A DNA stretch of 51,704 nucleotides from Acidobacteriaceae bacterium (lineage in GTDB: Bacteria; Acidobacteriota; Terriglobia; Terriglobales; Acidobacteriaceae). The position numbers were made by a program, and so were the translations under genes. The stretch's first letter is position 1. The number at the start of each line of letters is the position of its first letter. The DNA lies in the NCBI GenBank assembly GCA_003170825.1, contig PMYL01000027.1, forward strand, positions 275 through 51,978. Direction: 5' to 3'. The notes beneath the pieces were generated by a model. That model searched no databases. It saw nothing but the letters and a program-made list of their open reading frames with translations, and was not told the DNA's origin. Shown here one piece after another: positions 15,004 to 22,450 of the stretch.

Positions 15004-16374
15004 TCAGCGCCCAGGCTGGTCCCCGGCGGCGCCCGCGAGCGGAGGCGGCGCGGGCAGCTCGAAAACCTGAATGGCGCCGTCGTTGAGCACGGCCACGCGC
15101 CGGCCCGAGGGCGAGATGGCCACGTTGCCGCCGGCATCGAGCGCCGGACTGGCCGGCGCCTCAAGCGCTACCTTGCCGTTAGCCGCATCGAAAACTCTCA
15201 CCAACTGACCTTTCACGTCCTCTCTTTCGAGGAGCGAGTAGGCGTTGACCGCGTGGGTGACGGCCAGGGTCTCCCGCGCCAGCCGGGAGCCATCCGGCGC
15301 CATCACCAGCAGCGGCCAGACCGCCGCTGCTGAAGTCAGATCCTCCCAAAGGCGGCGGCCGTCGGTAGCCATCGCCACCAGCTTGTCCGCGCCCGCGGAA
15401 ACGCATGCGGTCACCAGCACCTCCTGCTGCGAGACAAAGTCGATGGCGGGCGAGCAGGTCGAATCCACGCGCCCCAGAACCCTGCTCCCACCGCTGAAAT
15501 AGTTCAGGTTCAGCAGCCACTGCCCGCCATTGGCGCGCAGGCTTTCCAGGTATCCGTCGGAGTTGATGGGCAGATGAACGGTGGAGCGGACGCGGCTGAC
15601 CAGCATCACCTGGCCCGAATCCCGGCGCAGGATGCGCACCACCAGATCGGGCTGCCCGCCTGGCTGCGGTCCATCCACAACCATGTTGGCCTGAGCGGTG
15701 GACGGACTGGGCACATCCCCCGGCTTGGTTGCGGCCGCCGCGGGCTCGCGGGAGTTGGTCACCAGAAACTGCTGCGAAGGATCAAGCTCCAGCCAGAGCA
15801 GCGGCCCCGGAAAATGCAGAAAAGGCTTCAACTCCAGCGTGGCGTCGCCCTGCAGAAGACCGTCCCTGTCGCGCAGAAGGAAATGGCCGTCCTTGAGCAT
15901 CCACAGGTAGCGCGACCCGTCATGCACCGGCCACAGGGCCTCGGCCTGGACCGTCCCCGCCGGCAGCGCCAGCACCACGGCGCGGATCTGGCGTTCACCG
16001 CTGCTGGCGCTGTCTCCGGCCTCGCGGCGAATGAGTCCCGGCACGCGAAAGGTGAACAGCAGGCGGTTTTCGTCCAGAAAGTCCAGCGAGGCAAAGCTGT
16101 TGCGCTGGCCCAGATAGAGAGGGCCGGGCGCAGAGAAGCCCAGCGGCTCCGCGGGAATGGTGAATGCAGGCGGAAGGGAGGGCTTGTCGGGAAGCCGGTC
16201 GGGAAGCATCCGTTCCCTAGCCTCGCGAGACTGGACCGCGCCGGACGGGTCCGGCCCAAACGCGGTGGTTGCCTGCGCCTGCGCCGCCGCCAAAGCGCAC
16301 AGTGGCGCGCCGGCCAGCGCCAGCCACAGACCCGCCCGCAACCAAACACCCGTCTCAAAAGGCCGTTTCACCAT
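15004..16374 (-). CDS. Exported beta-propeller-like protein, function unknown
   Basis: A 456-residue protein with an N-terminal hydrophobic segment (residues ~11-33) ending in alanines, consistent with a Sec signal. The mature part contains repeated strand-rich units such as LLFTFRVPGLI, FLLRDRDGLL, VLVTACVSAGADKLVAMATDGRRLWE, VMAPDGSRLARE and VAISPSGRRVAVLNDGAIQVFEL, which resemble WD40/PQQ-type propeller blades. No catalytic motif or family is recognised. The gene is transcribed divergently from the EamA transporter at 16453, with 78 bp between starts, so the two share a promoter region. The C-terminus is Pro/Ala-rich. Confidence 0.75.
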   Translation of the reverse strand: MVKRPFETGVWLRAGLWLALAGAPLCALAAAQAQATTAFGPDPSGAVQSREARERMLPDRLPDKPSLPPAFTIPAEPLGFSAPGPLYLGQRNSFASLDFLDENRLLFTFRVPGLIRREAGDSASSGERQIRAVVLALPAGTVQAEALWPVHDGSRYLWMLKDGHFLLRDRDGLLQGDATLELKPFLHFPGPLLWLELDPSQQFLVTNSREPAAAATKPGDVPSPSTAQANMVVDGPQPGGQPDLVVRILRRDSGQVMLVSRVRSTVHLPINSDGYLESLRANGGQWLLNLNYFSGGSRVLGRVDSTCSPAIDFVSQQEVLVTACVSAGADKLVAMATDGRRLWEDLTSAAAVWPLLVMAPDGSRLARETLAVTHAVNAYSLLEREDVKGQLVRVFDAANGKVALEAPASPALDAGGNVAISPSGRRVAVLNDGAIQVFELPAPPPLAGAAGDQPGR

Positions 16375-16452
16375 CGAAGAGTATTTTCGCCGATGGGGCT
16401 GGTTTTGTGGAGTGATACGACTCGCTCATGCGTGTGCGACAGTAAAAGAGGG

Positions 16453-17448
16453 ATGGCCAACGACTTGAAAACTGGCCGGCACGTCACGCTGCTGGGCTAC
16501 GGCGCCTGCTTCGCTGCCGGCTGCGTGTGGGGCACGGGCTTCTACTTCGGCAGGCTGGCGCTGAACGAGATGAGCGTGGAGCACATGGTGCTCTACCGCT
16601 TTCTGTTTGCCTCCCTGGGCATGTTGCCGGTCGTGCTGGTCCATCGGAGCCGGTTTCGCCTCACCGGCGCCGAAGTCCGCCTGCTGCTCATCTGCGCGGC
16701 CCTCGGTGTGCCCGTCCAGTTTCTGCTCCAGTTCCATGGCCTGGCCCTGACCACCGTAAGCCACGCCTCGCTGATGGTGGGCGCCATGCCGGTGTTGCTG
16801 GCCGCAGCCGCCGCGTTCTTTGCCCCCAAGGGGTCCAATGAGGAGCGGCTTGACCGCATCGGCTGGCTGGCGCTGGCCGGTTCCACGGTGGGCGCGGCGC
16901 TCATCGTCCTGGGCGGCAGCCGGGGCCCAGCCGCGCGCGGAGAGCCCTCGCTGGCGGGCGATCTGCTGGTGGTCGCCTCGCTCGTCGCCGCATTGGCCTG
17001 GATTCTGCTCAGCAAGAAGCTGATGCTGACCCACAGCCCGCCGGTTGTGACGGCCTACACCATCCTCGCCGGAACCGTCATGCTGGCCGTCCTGATCCTC
17101 GGCCCCTGGCTGCTGAACCCGCTGCTGCGTCCCTTCGCACATCGCAACTTCCAGCCGCCGCCATTCGCCCACGTGAGCCCCACCGCCTGGGCAGCGCTGG
17201 CCATCAGCGGTCTGCTCTGCACGGCCACCACCACGCTGCTCTGGAACTGGGGCATCCACCATGTGCCGGCCTCGCGCGCAGGTGTCTTCCTGAACATCGA
17301 ACCGGCGCTCGGCTCCTGGCTGGGCGTACAACTGCTCGGCGAACACCTGGGCCCGTACGCCTGGGCGGGCGGCGCGCTCATCCTTACGGCGGCCGTGACC
17401 CTCACCACGCGCGGCCACGAGCCAGACCCCGCCATCATCCTGGAATAG
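16453..17448 (+). CDS. EamA-family (DMT superfamily) transporter
   Basis: A 331-residue inner-membrane permease with about ten hydrophobic helices arranged as two EamA repeats. The first repeat has AGCVWGTGFYFGRLAL and LYRFLFASLGMLPVVL; the second is marked by AALAISGLLCTATTTLLWNWGI and EPALGSWLGVQLLGEHLGPYAWAGGALI, a typical EamA ending. The frame stays open far upstream, but the upstream part is antisense to the exported gene at 15004-16374 and has no membrane character, so I place the start at ATG 16453 although AGAGGG sits immediately before it. Substrate is unknown; relatives export amino acids or metabolites. Confidence 0.88.
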   Translation: MANDLKTGRHVTLLGYGACFAAGCVWGTGFYFGRLALNEMSVEHMVLYRFLFASLGMLPVVLVHRSRFRLTGAEVRLLLICAALGVPVQFLLQFHGLALTTVSHASLMVGAMPVLLAAAAAFFAPKGSNEERLDRIGWLALAGSTVGAALIVLGGSRGPAARGEPSLAGDLLVVASLVAALAWILLSKKLMLTHSPPVVTAYTILAGTVMLAVLILGPWLLNPLLRPFAHRNFQPPPFAHVSPTAWAALAISGLLCTATTTLLWNWGIHHVPASRAGVFLNIEPALGSWLGVQLLGEHLGPYAWAGGALILTAAVTLTTRGHEPDPAIILE

Positions 17449-17545
17449 ACACACCTCTCTCATCCCGCCAAACCTTGGTCACCACAGCCGTGCGGATTAC
17501 CGGTAACGCCCGGCCAGGCACGGCCGATATCTTCATGAGTAATTC

Positions 17546-17941
17546 ATGGAGACTCATGTGACCCTTTTAACCTGGAACCACACCTGTTCCGTCGGCGTAA
17601 GAGCCATGGACGATCAGCACGGCATCCTGATGGATACCATGAACGAGCTGCGCCAGGCGCTGGTGCGCGGCTCCGGCCGGGAACAGCTAAGCGAGCTGCT
17701 GGACCGGCTGATCGAGTTCACGCGCATGCACTTCTGGAGCGAGGAACAACTGATGGAGCAGAGCGCATTTCCCGGCCTGGCCGAGCACCGCGCCGAACAC
17801 CACAGCATGCTGGCGCAGATGATCCAGTCGGCCCATCGTGTGCAATACGGTGAAGGAGTGCAGATGCGGCCGCTGCTCTGCTCCCTGCGCGATGGATTCC
17901 TCGAGCACATCGAGGGCCTGGACCAGGCGTATGGCCCATAG
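17546..17941 (+). CDS. Bacteriohemerythrin
   Basis: A 131-residue single-domain hemerythrin, an oxygen-binding non-heme di-iron four-helix protein. All seven expected ligands are present: H25 in MDDQH, H62 and E66 in HFWSEEQLM, H81 and H85 in LAEHRAEHH, and H121 and D126 in EHIEGLDQAY. The leading WNHTCSVGVRAMD is the standard N-terminal signature. No signal peptide is seen, so it is cytoplasmic. It has no fused signalling domain. Likely roles are oxygen storage or delivery, or oxygen sensing; the neighbours do not decide between them. Confidence 0.93.
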   Translation: METHVTLLTWNHTCSVGVRAMDDQHGILMDTMNELRQALVRGSGREQLSELLDRLIEFTRMHFWSEEQLMEQSAFPGLAEHRAEHHSMLAQMIQSAHRVQYGEGVQMRPLLCSLRDGFLEHIEGLDQAYGP

Positions 17942-18013
17942 ATGAATGAGCGGGGCGTGCTGTAAAACGGCATTCAAACTGCTTGCCTGCCGCTACGGGA
18001 GCGGCGCGCTGCT

Positions 18014-19180
18014 CTACACCTCGAAGGAAAGCTGGGTGGATGCGAACAACGGCGAAGCGGGCTTCGGCTCAGAAGCCAACTCGTAGACCAGCCGCTCCAG
18101 CACCAGCCGCTTGTCTGGCGGAGAAGATCGCAGTTCTAGGTCGGCGCGGGCAACCAGGCGCAGCGCCCGCGTCAGGTCGCGGCGGCTTTTGTAGCGGCGG
18201 GCCTGGCGGATGAGATCGTCGGCGGCAAACGGCGGCATCCTGAAACCTTGCCACAATGCCTGCCAGATGGCACGCGAGTCGCGCACGTTCTTCTCCAGGA
18301 TCACCAGCATCTGGCGGAAGGTGCGGGCCAGCATGTAGAGATGTCCGATGGCCGCGTCCTCGCCGGCCTCGGAGCTGTTCAGCAGCCCATGCAGCAGGGC
18401 CAGCGCGCGCGCCCGGTCGCGGGCGCTGATGGCGTCGGTCAACTCATACAGAGAACGCTGCTTGGCCCCCAGCACCATGGTTTCCACGTCGCCCAGAGTG
18501 ATGCGGCCACGGCCCAGCGCATAGAGCAGCAGCTTCTCCAGCTCCGAGGAGACGAGCATCATGTCCGCGCCCAGCGCATCCACCAGCTCACGGGCCGCAT
18601 CGGGCTCCATGCGTGCGCCGGCTTCGTTCGCAGTGGCCACGGTCCAGCGCATCGCGTCTTCTTCGCTCACGCGGGCCAGTTCCACCATGCCGCAGTGCTC
18701 GCCCAAGGTCTCCGTAAGCCGCTCGAAGCGATTCTTGTCGTCCATCTCCATGCGCCGCGCGTCGGAGGGAATGCGCAGGAAGTCGGCCACAAAAATCAGC
18801 AGCGCCTGCGGGTTCGGCGAGCGGAAATAGCGGTCCAGCGCCGCAAATTCGTCCTTCTTGGCGCCGCGGGTGTAGAGCTGGCGCACGTTGCGCACAAAGA
18901 TCACCTGAAACGGCGACATCAGCGAAGGCGTCTGCGCCCGGTCCAGCACCTCGAAGATCGAAGTGTTGGCCAGATCCAGGTCGGAGAGGCAGAAATCCCT
19001 CAGATCCGGCGGCACAAAAGCCTTGAGCACGGCCGAACGGCAGCGGTCCAATAAGAATATTTCGTCGCCGGCCAGCACGTAGCCGGCCTTGAGCGGCCCC
19101 GTGCCGGCGGCGGCAACCTCGATCTCCGCCACAAAGCGGCCCACGGCGGCAAATCCGGCGCCCCAGCGCCCGGCGCTCAC
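18014..19180 (-). CDS. holA: DNA polymerase III subunit delta
   Basis: A 388-residue clamp-loader subunit. The AAA+-like fold begins at YVLAGDEIFLLDRC, the usual YLLYGEEPFL position; it lacks a functional P-loop, as delta does. It continues with FEVLDRAQTPSLMSPFQVIFVRNVRQL and the SELEKLLLYALGRGRITLGDVETMVLG region. The C-terminal helical part with RRYKSRRDLTRALRLVARADLELRS is the typical collar segment. The GTG start has GAGG at suitable spacing and overlaps the stop of a 15-codon mini-frame. lptE lies 160 bp upstream on the same strand, the conserved lptE-holA order of many Gram-negative genomes. Confidence 0.92.
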   Translation of the reverse strand: MSAGRWGAGFAAVGRFVAEIEVAAAGTGPLKAGYVLAGDEIFLLDRCRSAVLKAFVPPDLRDFCLSDLDLANTSIFEVLDRAQTPSLMSPFQVIFVRNVRQLYTRGAKKDEFAALDRYFRSPNPQALLIFVADFLRIPSDARRMEMDDKNRFERLTETLGEHCGMVELARVSEEDAMRWTVATANEAGARMEPDAARELVDALGADMMLVSSELEKLLLYALGRGRITLGDVETMVLGAKQRSLYELTDAISARDRARALALLHGLLNSSEAGEDAAIGHLYMLARTFRQMLVILEKNVRDSRAIWQALWQGFRMPPFAADDLIRQARRYKSRRDLTRALRLVARADLELRSSPPDKRLVLERLVYELASEPKPASPLFASTQLSFEV

Positions 19181-19224
19181 CGGACCGGCCTCAGGAAATC
19201 GCGCTCTATGAATGTGTACATCAT
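19177..19224 (-). other. Possible 15-codon leader frame overlapping the holA start
   Basis: On the minus strand an ATGATG start preceded by GGAG at good spacing opens a 15-codon frame, encoding MMYTFIERDFLRPVR. Its TGA stop overlaps the holA GTG as GTGA. This geometry is that of translational coupling. The frame is too short to judge by composition and could be chance. Confidence 0.2.
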
Positions 19225-19340
19225 GCGGCTCCAGAATACCTTTGCCGGCTCGGCAAAGCCAGCCCTACGAACCAGGAGTGACCAGAAGTTGCAACGCGAC
19301 TGCATTCTTCCAACGACGATTCACGGGAACCAGCGCCGCT

Positions 19341-19862
19341 CTAAAACCCTTCCAGCACATCGGCCACCAGCTGTCGCGCGAACTCGCGGCTGAGCCGCTC
19401 CATAGCCGCCGGATTCTCCTGAATGAAGGTCGGCAGGTCGGTGGTGGACTGGTACTGCTGGCGGAAGACATAGTTCTTGTTCTCGTAGAGGATCTTGCCG
19501 TCCCGGCCGGTGAGCGTGACCGAAGCCACAATGGTGATGAGGAAGCTGGACGACTGCTGCGTCGAGGAGTTGTAGGTCAGCGGCGTCACCGCTTCCTTGA
19601 GAATCGTCCCGTGCAGCACCGCGTCCGCGTCTCCGTCTGTATCCGGGGTCACCCGGAACCGTGTGCGCGTGGCAAATTCGCGGATCACCGCATCGGTCAT
19701 CACCACTTCGGTGTGATAAGCCTCGGTGCGCGTGGCAAACACCGGCACGGAGAGCGTGCGCACATCGGGCGGCAAGTGGGTAGCCGCGCCCAGCGTGTGA
19801 TACCCGCATCCGGAGAGCCCAAGCAAGGCAAAAGCGATCGGCACTAAAGCGAACTGGCGCAT
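19341..19862 (-). CDS. lptE: LPS-assembly lipoprotein LptE
   Basis: A 173-residue outer-membrane lipoprotein that plugs LptD and helps insert lipopolysaccharide. The signal peptide ends in the lipobox LSGC, followed by GYHTLGAATHLPPDV, the classic LptE start (GYHxxG, then a PxxVRTLxVPVF strand). The body has FRVTPDTDGDADAVLHGTI and the VTLTGRDGKILYENKNYVFR strands, and ends in a long helix (AAMERLSREFARQLVADVLEGF). Length is normal. It lies upstream of holA on the same strand and is divergent from a small EamA protein, with 50 bp between starts. Its presence indicates a diderm cell with an LPS-type outer membrane. Confidence 0.9.
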   Translation of the reverse strand: MRQFALVPIAFALLGLSGCGYHTLGAATHLPPDVRTLSVPVFATRTEAYHTEVVMTDAVIREFATRTRFRVTPDTDGDADAVLHGTILKEAVTPLTYNSSTQQSSSFLITIVASVTLTGRDGKILYENKNYVFRQQYQSTTDLPTFIQENPAAMERLSREFARQLVADVLEGF

Positions 19863-19912
19863 GACTCATCTTATCGCGCAACCGCGCCCGCGCACGGCGT
19901 ACTATTGTCCCC

Positions 19913-20332
19913 ATGAGCTGGATTGGATGGGCACTGCTTTCCGCTGCCTTTGCCGCCGCTACCGCACTCTTGGCCAAGGTGGGCGTGGCGCATGTGGACT
20001 CTAACCTGGCCATGGCGCTGCGCACCAGCGTCGTGCTGGTCTTTGCCTGGGGCATCGCGCTGGCGCTTGGCAAACACGGGGAAATTCGTTTGCTCGACCG
20101 CCGCACCGTGCTCTTTCTCACCCTCTCCGGGCTGGCCACCGGCCTGTCCTGGTTGTGCTACTTCCGCGCCCTCCAGTTGGGGCCGGCCTCGCGCGTGGCT
20201 CCGCTCGACAAGCTCTCGGTCCCCCTGGTCATGCTCTTCGCCTGGCTGCTGCTGGGCGAGAAGCTCACCGCTCCGGCACTTGTAGGCGGCCTGCTCATCA
20301 CCGCCGGCGCCGTGGTGATGGTTCTGGGCTAA
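19913..20332 (+). CDS. Single-repeat EamA/SMR-like small membrane transporter
   Basis: A 139-residue protein with about five hydrophobic helices, beginning WIGWALLSAAFAAATALLAK and ending in VPLVMLFAWLLLGEKLTAPALVGGLLITAGAVVMVLG. This is one EamA repeat, half of a normal 10-helix permease, so it probably works as a dimer. LDKLSVPLV carries the conserved loop of this short subfamily. Substrate is unknown. The aroK gene follows on the same strand 77 bp downstream. Confidence 0.88.
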   Translation: MSWIGWALLSAAFAAATALLAKVGVAHVDSNLAMALRTSVVLVFAWGIALALGKHGEIRLLDRRTVLFLTLSGLATGLSWLCYFRALQLGPASRVAPLDKLSVPLVMLFAWLLLGEKLTAPALVGGLLITAGAVVMVLG

Positions 20333-20409
20333 CCGGATGCGGCTCGGGAAAACCTCTTCCCTATACTGAAAAGAGAGAACGCGCCTTTACAGGCTGCCGA
20401 AAAGCCCCC

Positions 20410-20964
20410 ATGACCGCCAAGACACAATCCGAAGCCCAAACCGCCCCCGCCGTCCCACCCCGTCGCATCGTCCTCACCGGCTTCATGGGCTCGGGCAAGA
20501 GCACCATCGGTCCACTCGTCGCCGGACGCCTGGGCTGGAGCTTCCTCGATGTGGACGACGTCATCGAGGCCGAGGCCGGCGCCACTATCGCGGAACTCTT
20601 CGCCCGCCACGGCGAGGCTCCATTCCGCGACCGCGAGCATGCCACCATCACCCGCCTGGCCGCCGGCGACGCGCTGGTTCTCGCCCTGGGCGGCGGTGCC
20701 ATCGAGCACCCCGCCACGCGCTCCCTGCTGCTCAACACTCCCGGCACGCTCCTGGTCCATCTGGAGGTCGAACTGGCCACCACCCTCACCCGCTGCCGCG
20801 GCACTGAGCACACCCGCCCCATCCTCGCCGACCAGGCCAACCTGGCCAGCCGCTACCAGCGCCGCCTCCCGCTCTACCGCACTGCTCACCTCTCGATTCC
20901 CGTCGATGCCCTCACTCCGGACGAAGTTGTAGACGCGATCCTGCAAGCCGCCCGCCTGGGCTAG
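20410..20964 (+). CDS. aroK: Shikimate kinase
   Basis: A 184-residue kinase that phosphorylates shikimate at the 3-OH, step five of the chorismate pathway. The P-loop is GFMGSGKST, followed by FLDVDDVIEAEAGATIAELFARHGEAPFRDREH with the shikimate-binding Asp and Arg. LALGGGAIEHP is the GGG motif and RPILAD the lid region with its arginine. Length is typical. The frame is open upstream, but only the ATG at 20410 starts a shikimate-kinase-like N-terminus. It carries a short Thr/Gln/Ala/Pro extension before the fold. No other aro gene lies nearby. Confidence 0.93.
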   Translation: MTAKTQSEAQTAPAVPPRRIVLTGFMGSGKSTIGPLVAGRLGWSFLDVDDVIEAEAGATIAELFARHGEAPFRDREHATITRLAAGDALVLALGGGAIEHPATRSLLLNTPGTLLVHLEVELATTLTRCRGTEHTRPILADQANLASRYQRRLPLYRTAHLSIPVDALTPDEVVDAILQAARLG

Positions 20965-20996
20965 CCGAATACGCCTACTATCTCCGTCAGATTGCA

Positions 20997-21033
20997 TTCA
21001 CGTGCAAAACGTGCTACACGTAAACCACGTGAA
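20997..21033. promoter_or_regulatory. Nested palindromic operator of the toxin-antitoxin operon
   Basis: A 37-bp dyad with four half-sites symmetric about its centre: TTCACGTG (20997-21004), an inner ACGTG and CACGT separated by three bases, and CACGTGAA (21026-21033). It lies between the aroK stop and the antitoxin's GGAGG and ATG at 21051. That is the position and symmetry expected for an autoregulatory site bound cooperatively by a ribbon-helix-helix-type antitoxin, alone or with its toxin. No separate -35/-10 could be assigned. Confidence 0.65.
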
Positions 21034-21050
21034 CAGGAGGCACAGGCACT

Positions 21051-21299
21051 ATGCCCGCACTCGACGAAAAACAAAACATCACCCTGCGCCTGAGCCGGCA
21101 GACGATCCAGAAGGCGCGCGTCCTCGCCGCCCGGCGTTCCACCTCCATCAGCGGCCTGCTCACCAGCCAGATCGAGCAGCTTGCAGGCACGGAAGACGAT
21201 TACGAGCGCGCCATGAACCGCGCCTTTGCCCGGATGGAGAAGGGCTTCCATATGGGCGAAATCCCTCAATTGGACCGGGACGCGCTCCATGAGCGCTAA
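21051..21299 (+). CDS. Antitoxin, DUF6364/ribbon-helix-helix-like
   Basis: An 82-residue protein with NITLRLSRQTIQKARVLAARRSTSISGLLTSQIEQL: a beta strand followed by two helices, as in ribbon-helix-helix antitoxins and the DUF6364 family. The rest is a charged helix (YERAMNRAFARMEKGF) that would bind the toxin. GGAGG precedes the ATG. It overlaps the PIN toxin gene by 11 bases, so the two are translationally coupled. A nested palindrome immediately upstream is its likely own operator. Role: neutralise the PIN nuclease and repress the operon. The exact family is inferred. Confidence 0.85.
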   Translation: MPALDEKQNITLRLSRQTIQKARVLAARRSTSISGLLTSQIEQLAGTEDDYERAMNRAFARMEKGFHMGEIPQLDRDALHER

Positions 21300-21711
21300 C
21301 GTCTTCGTCGATACATGTGTATTGGTCTATGCCTACGACATCGACGCAGGGCGCAAACGGCAGACGGCGCAAGAGATACTGCTTGGCCTCAGGCAGCAGC
21401 GATCCGGCACCGTGAGTATGCAGGTCTTGCAGGAGTTCTACAATACGGTGACGCGAAAGCTGGCCTCGCCTCTACCGAAAGACGAGGCACGAGCGATTGT
21501 CGAAGACTTCGCTTACTGGTGCATCGAAACGACCCCGCAGGAGATCAAACGGGCCTTTCGTATCGAGGACGAGGCCCGGATCGGCTTCTGGGATGCGCTG
21601 ATTGTTGCCGCGGCCATCAAGGCTGGCGCTACGCGTATTCTCTCCGAGGACCTGAACCCCGGCCAAACCATCGCCGGCGTTCTTGTTGAGAATCCCTTCG
21701 TCGTCCCTTGA
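21289..21711 (+). CDS. PIN-domain ribonuclease toxin (VapC-like)
   Basis: A 140-residue PIN-domain protein, start ATG 21289 inside the end of the antitoxin gene. The acidic metal site is intact: first Asp in NVFVDTCVLVYAYD, Glu in MQVLQEFYNTVT, and Asp in GFWDALIVAAAIKAGATRILSEDL with its trailing acidic pair. Such toxins cleave tRNA or rRNA when freed from antitoxin. The frame is open 21 codons further upstream, but that part duplicates the antitoxin in another frame. It is the second gene of a two-gene operon between aroK and ssb. Confidence 0.9.
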   Translation: MSANVFVDTCVLVYAYDIDAGRKRQTAQEILLGLRQQRSGTVSMQVLQEFYNTVTRKLASPLPKDEARAIVEDFAYWCIETTPQEIKRAFRIEDEARIGFWDALIVAAAIKAGATRILSEDLNPGQTIAGVLVENPFVVP

Positions 21712-21786
21712 GAACTCTGGCTGCGCAACCGGCAACTCGCGCGTAGGCGCCGATCGTCTGCTATCCTTTTCAATTACTGGGAGTGC

Positions 21787-22275
21787 ATGAACATGGCAAA
21801 GAGCGTTAACAAAGTCTTCCTTTTAGGCAACGTGGGCAAAGACCCTGAAATCCGTTCTACCCCGAGCGGCACCATAGTGGCCACCTTTGGACTGGCAACC
21901 AGCGACCGGTTTCAGGATGCTCAGGGCAACTGGCAGGACCGCACCGAGTGGCACAACCTGGTCGCTTTCAAGCGCACTGCCGAGATTATTCGCGATTACG
22001 TAAAGAAGGGCTCCAAACTGTACATCGAGGGCAAGCTCCAGACCCGCAGTTGGGACGACAAGGAGTCCGGCCAGAAGCGCTACAAGACCGAAGTCGTGGT
22101 CTTCGACCTCTCGCTGCTCTCTGGCCGCGATGAGGGCTCGGGCGGCAGCCAGGGCGGATACAGCCGGCCGGCAAGTTCAGCCAGCTCGGCGGCCAGCTTC
22201 GACCAGCGCCCCGCCGGTGGCCAGGACGACATCGCCCAGCAAGCCGAAATCTCCGACGACGACATTCCGTTCTGA
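21787..22275 (+). CDS. ssb: Single-stranded DNA-binding protein
   Basis: A 162-residue SSB with the OB fold at residues 5-110: VNKVFLLGNVGKDPEIRSTPSG, then FGLATSDRF, RTEWHNLVAF and YIEGKLQTRSW. A Gly/Ser-rich linker leads to the acidic tip SDDDIPF, the interaction tail for partner proteins. It coats ssDNA in replication and repair. The first ATG has GGGAG at proper spacing; a second in-frame ATG is two codons later and also possible. No primosomal or rpsF/rpsR neighbours are present, which is unlike the classical ssb context. Confidence 0.95.
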   Translation: MNMAKSVNKVFLLGNVGKDPEIRSTPSGTIVATFGLATSDRFQDAQGNWQDRTEWHNLVAFKRTAEIIRDYVKKGSKLYIEGKLQTRSWDDKESGQKRYKTEVVVFDLSLLSGRDEGSGGSQGGYSRPASSASSAASFDQRPAGGQDDIAQQAEISDDDIPF

Positions 22276-22281
22276 GTAAAG

Positions 22282-22319
22282 CAGTGGTCAGTTGTCAGTT
22301 ATCAGCCATCAGTTGATGG
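22282..22319 (+). repeat. Short imperfect tandem repeat after ssb
   Basis: About 38 bases built from variants of GTCAGTT/ATCAG, including a GTCAGTTGTCAGTTATCAG core and CCATCAGTTGATGG at its end, which is itself a small dyad. It lies between the convergent ssb and malQ genes. Such TCAG-rich intergenic strings occur in several bacterial phyla; function is unknown. Confidence 0.5.
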
Positions 22320-22450
22320 CCGGGGAAAGCCCTTGTCTGTTCTATTCCCTTCCCTCCCGCGCCACGCCGATCTGCCGCTTCAAAATCGAGCGCCCCGGCC
22401 CCGAACGGCCGGCCCAGAATTGACAAGGGCGCGTGAATTGGAGAACCGCT

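Noticed and set aside
22385..22420. CCGGCC/GGCCGG mini-hairpin as ssb or malQ terminator
   Set aside because: Short stem in GC-rich DNA with no T tract.
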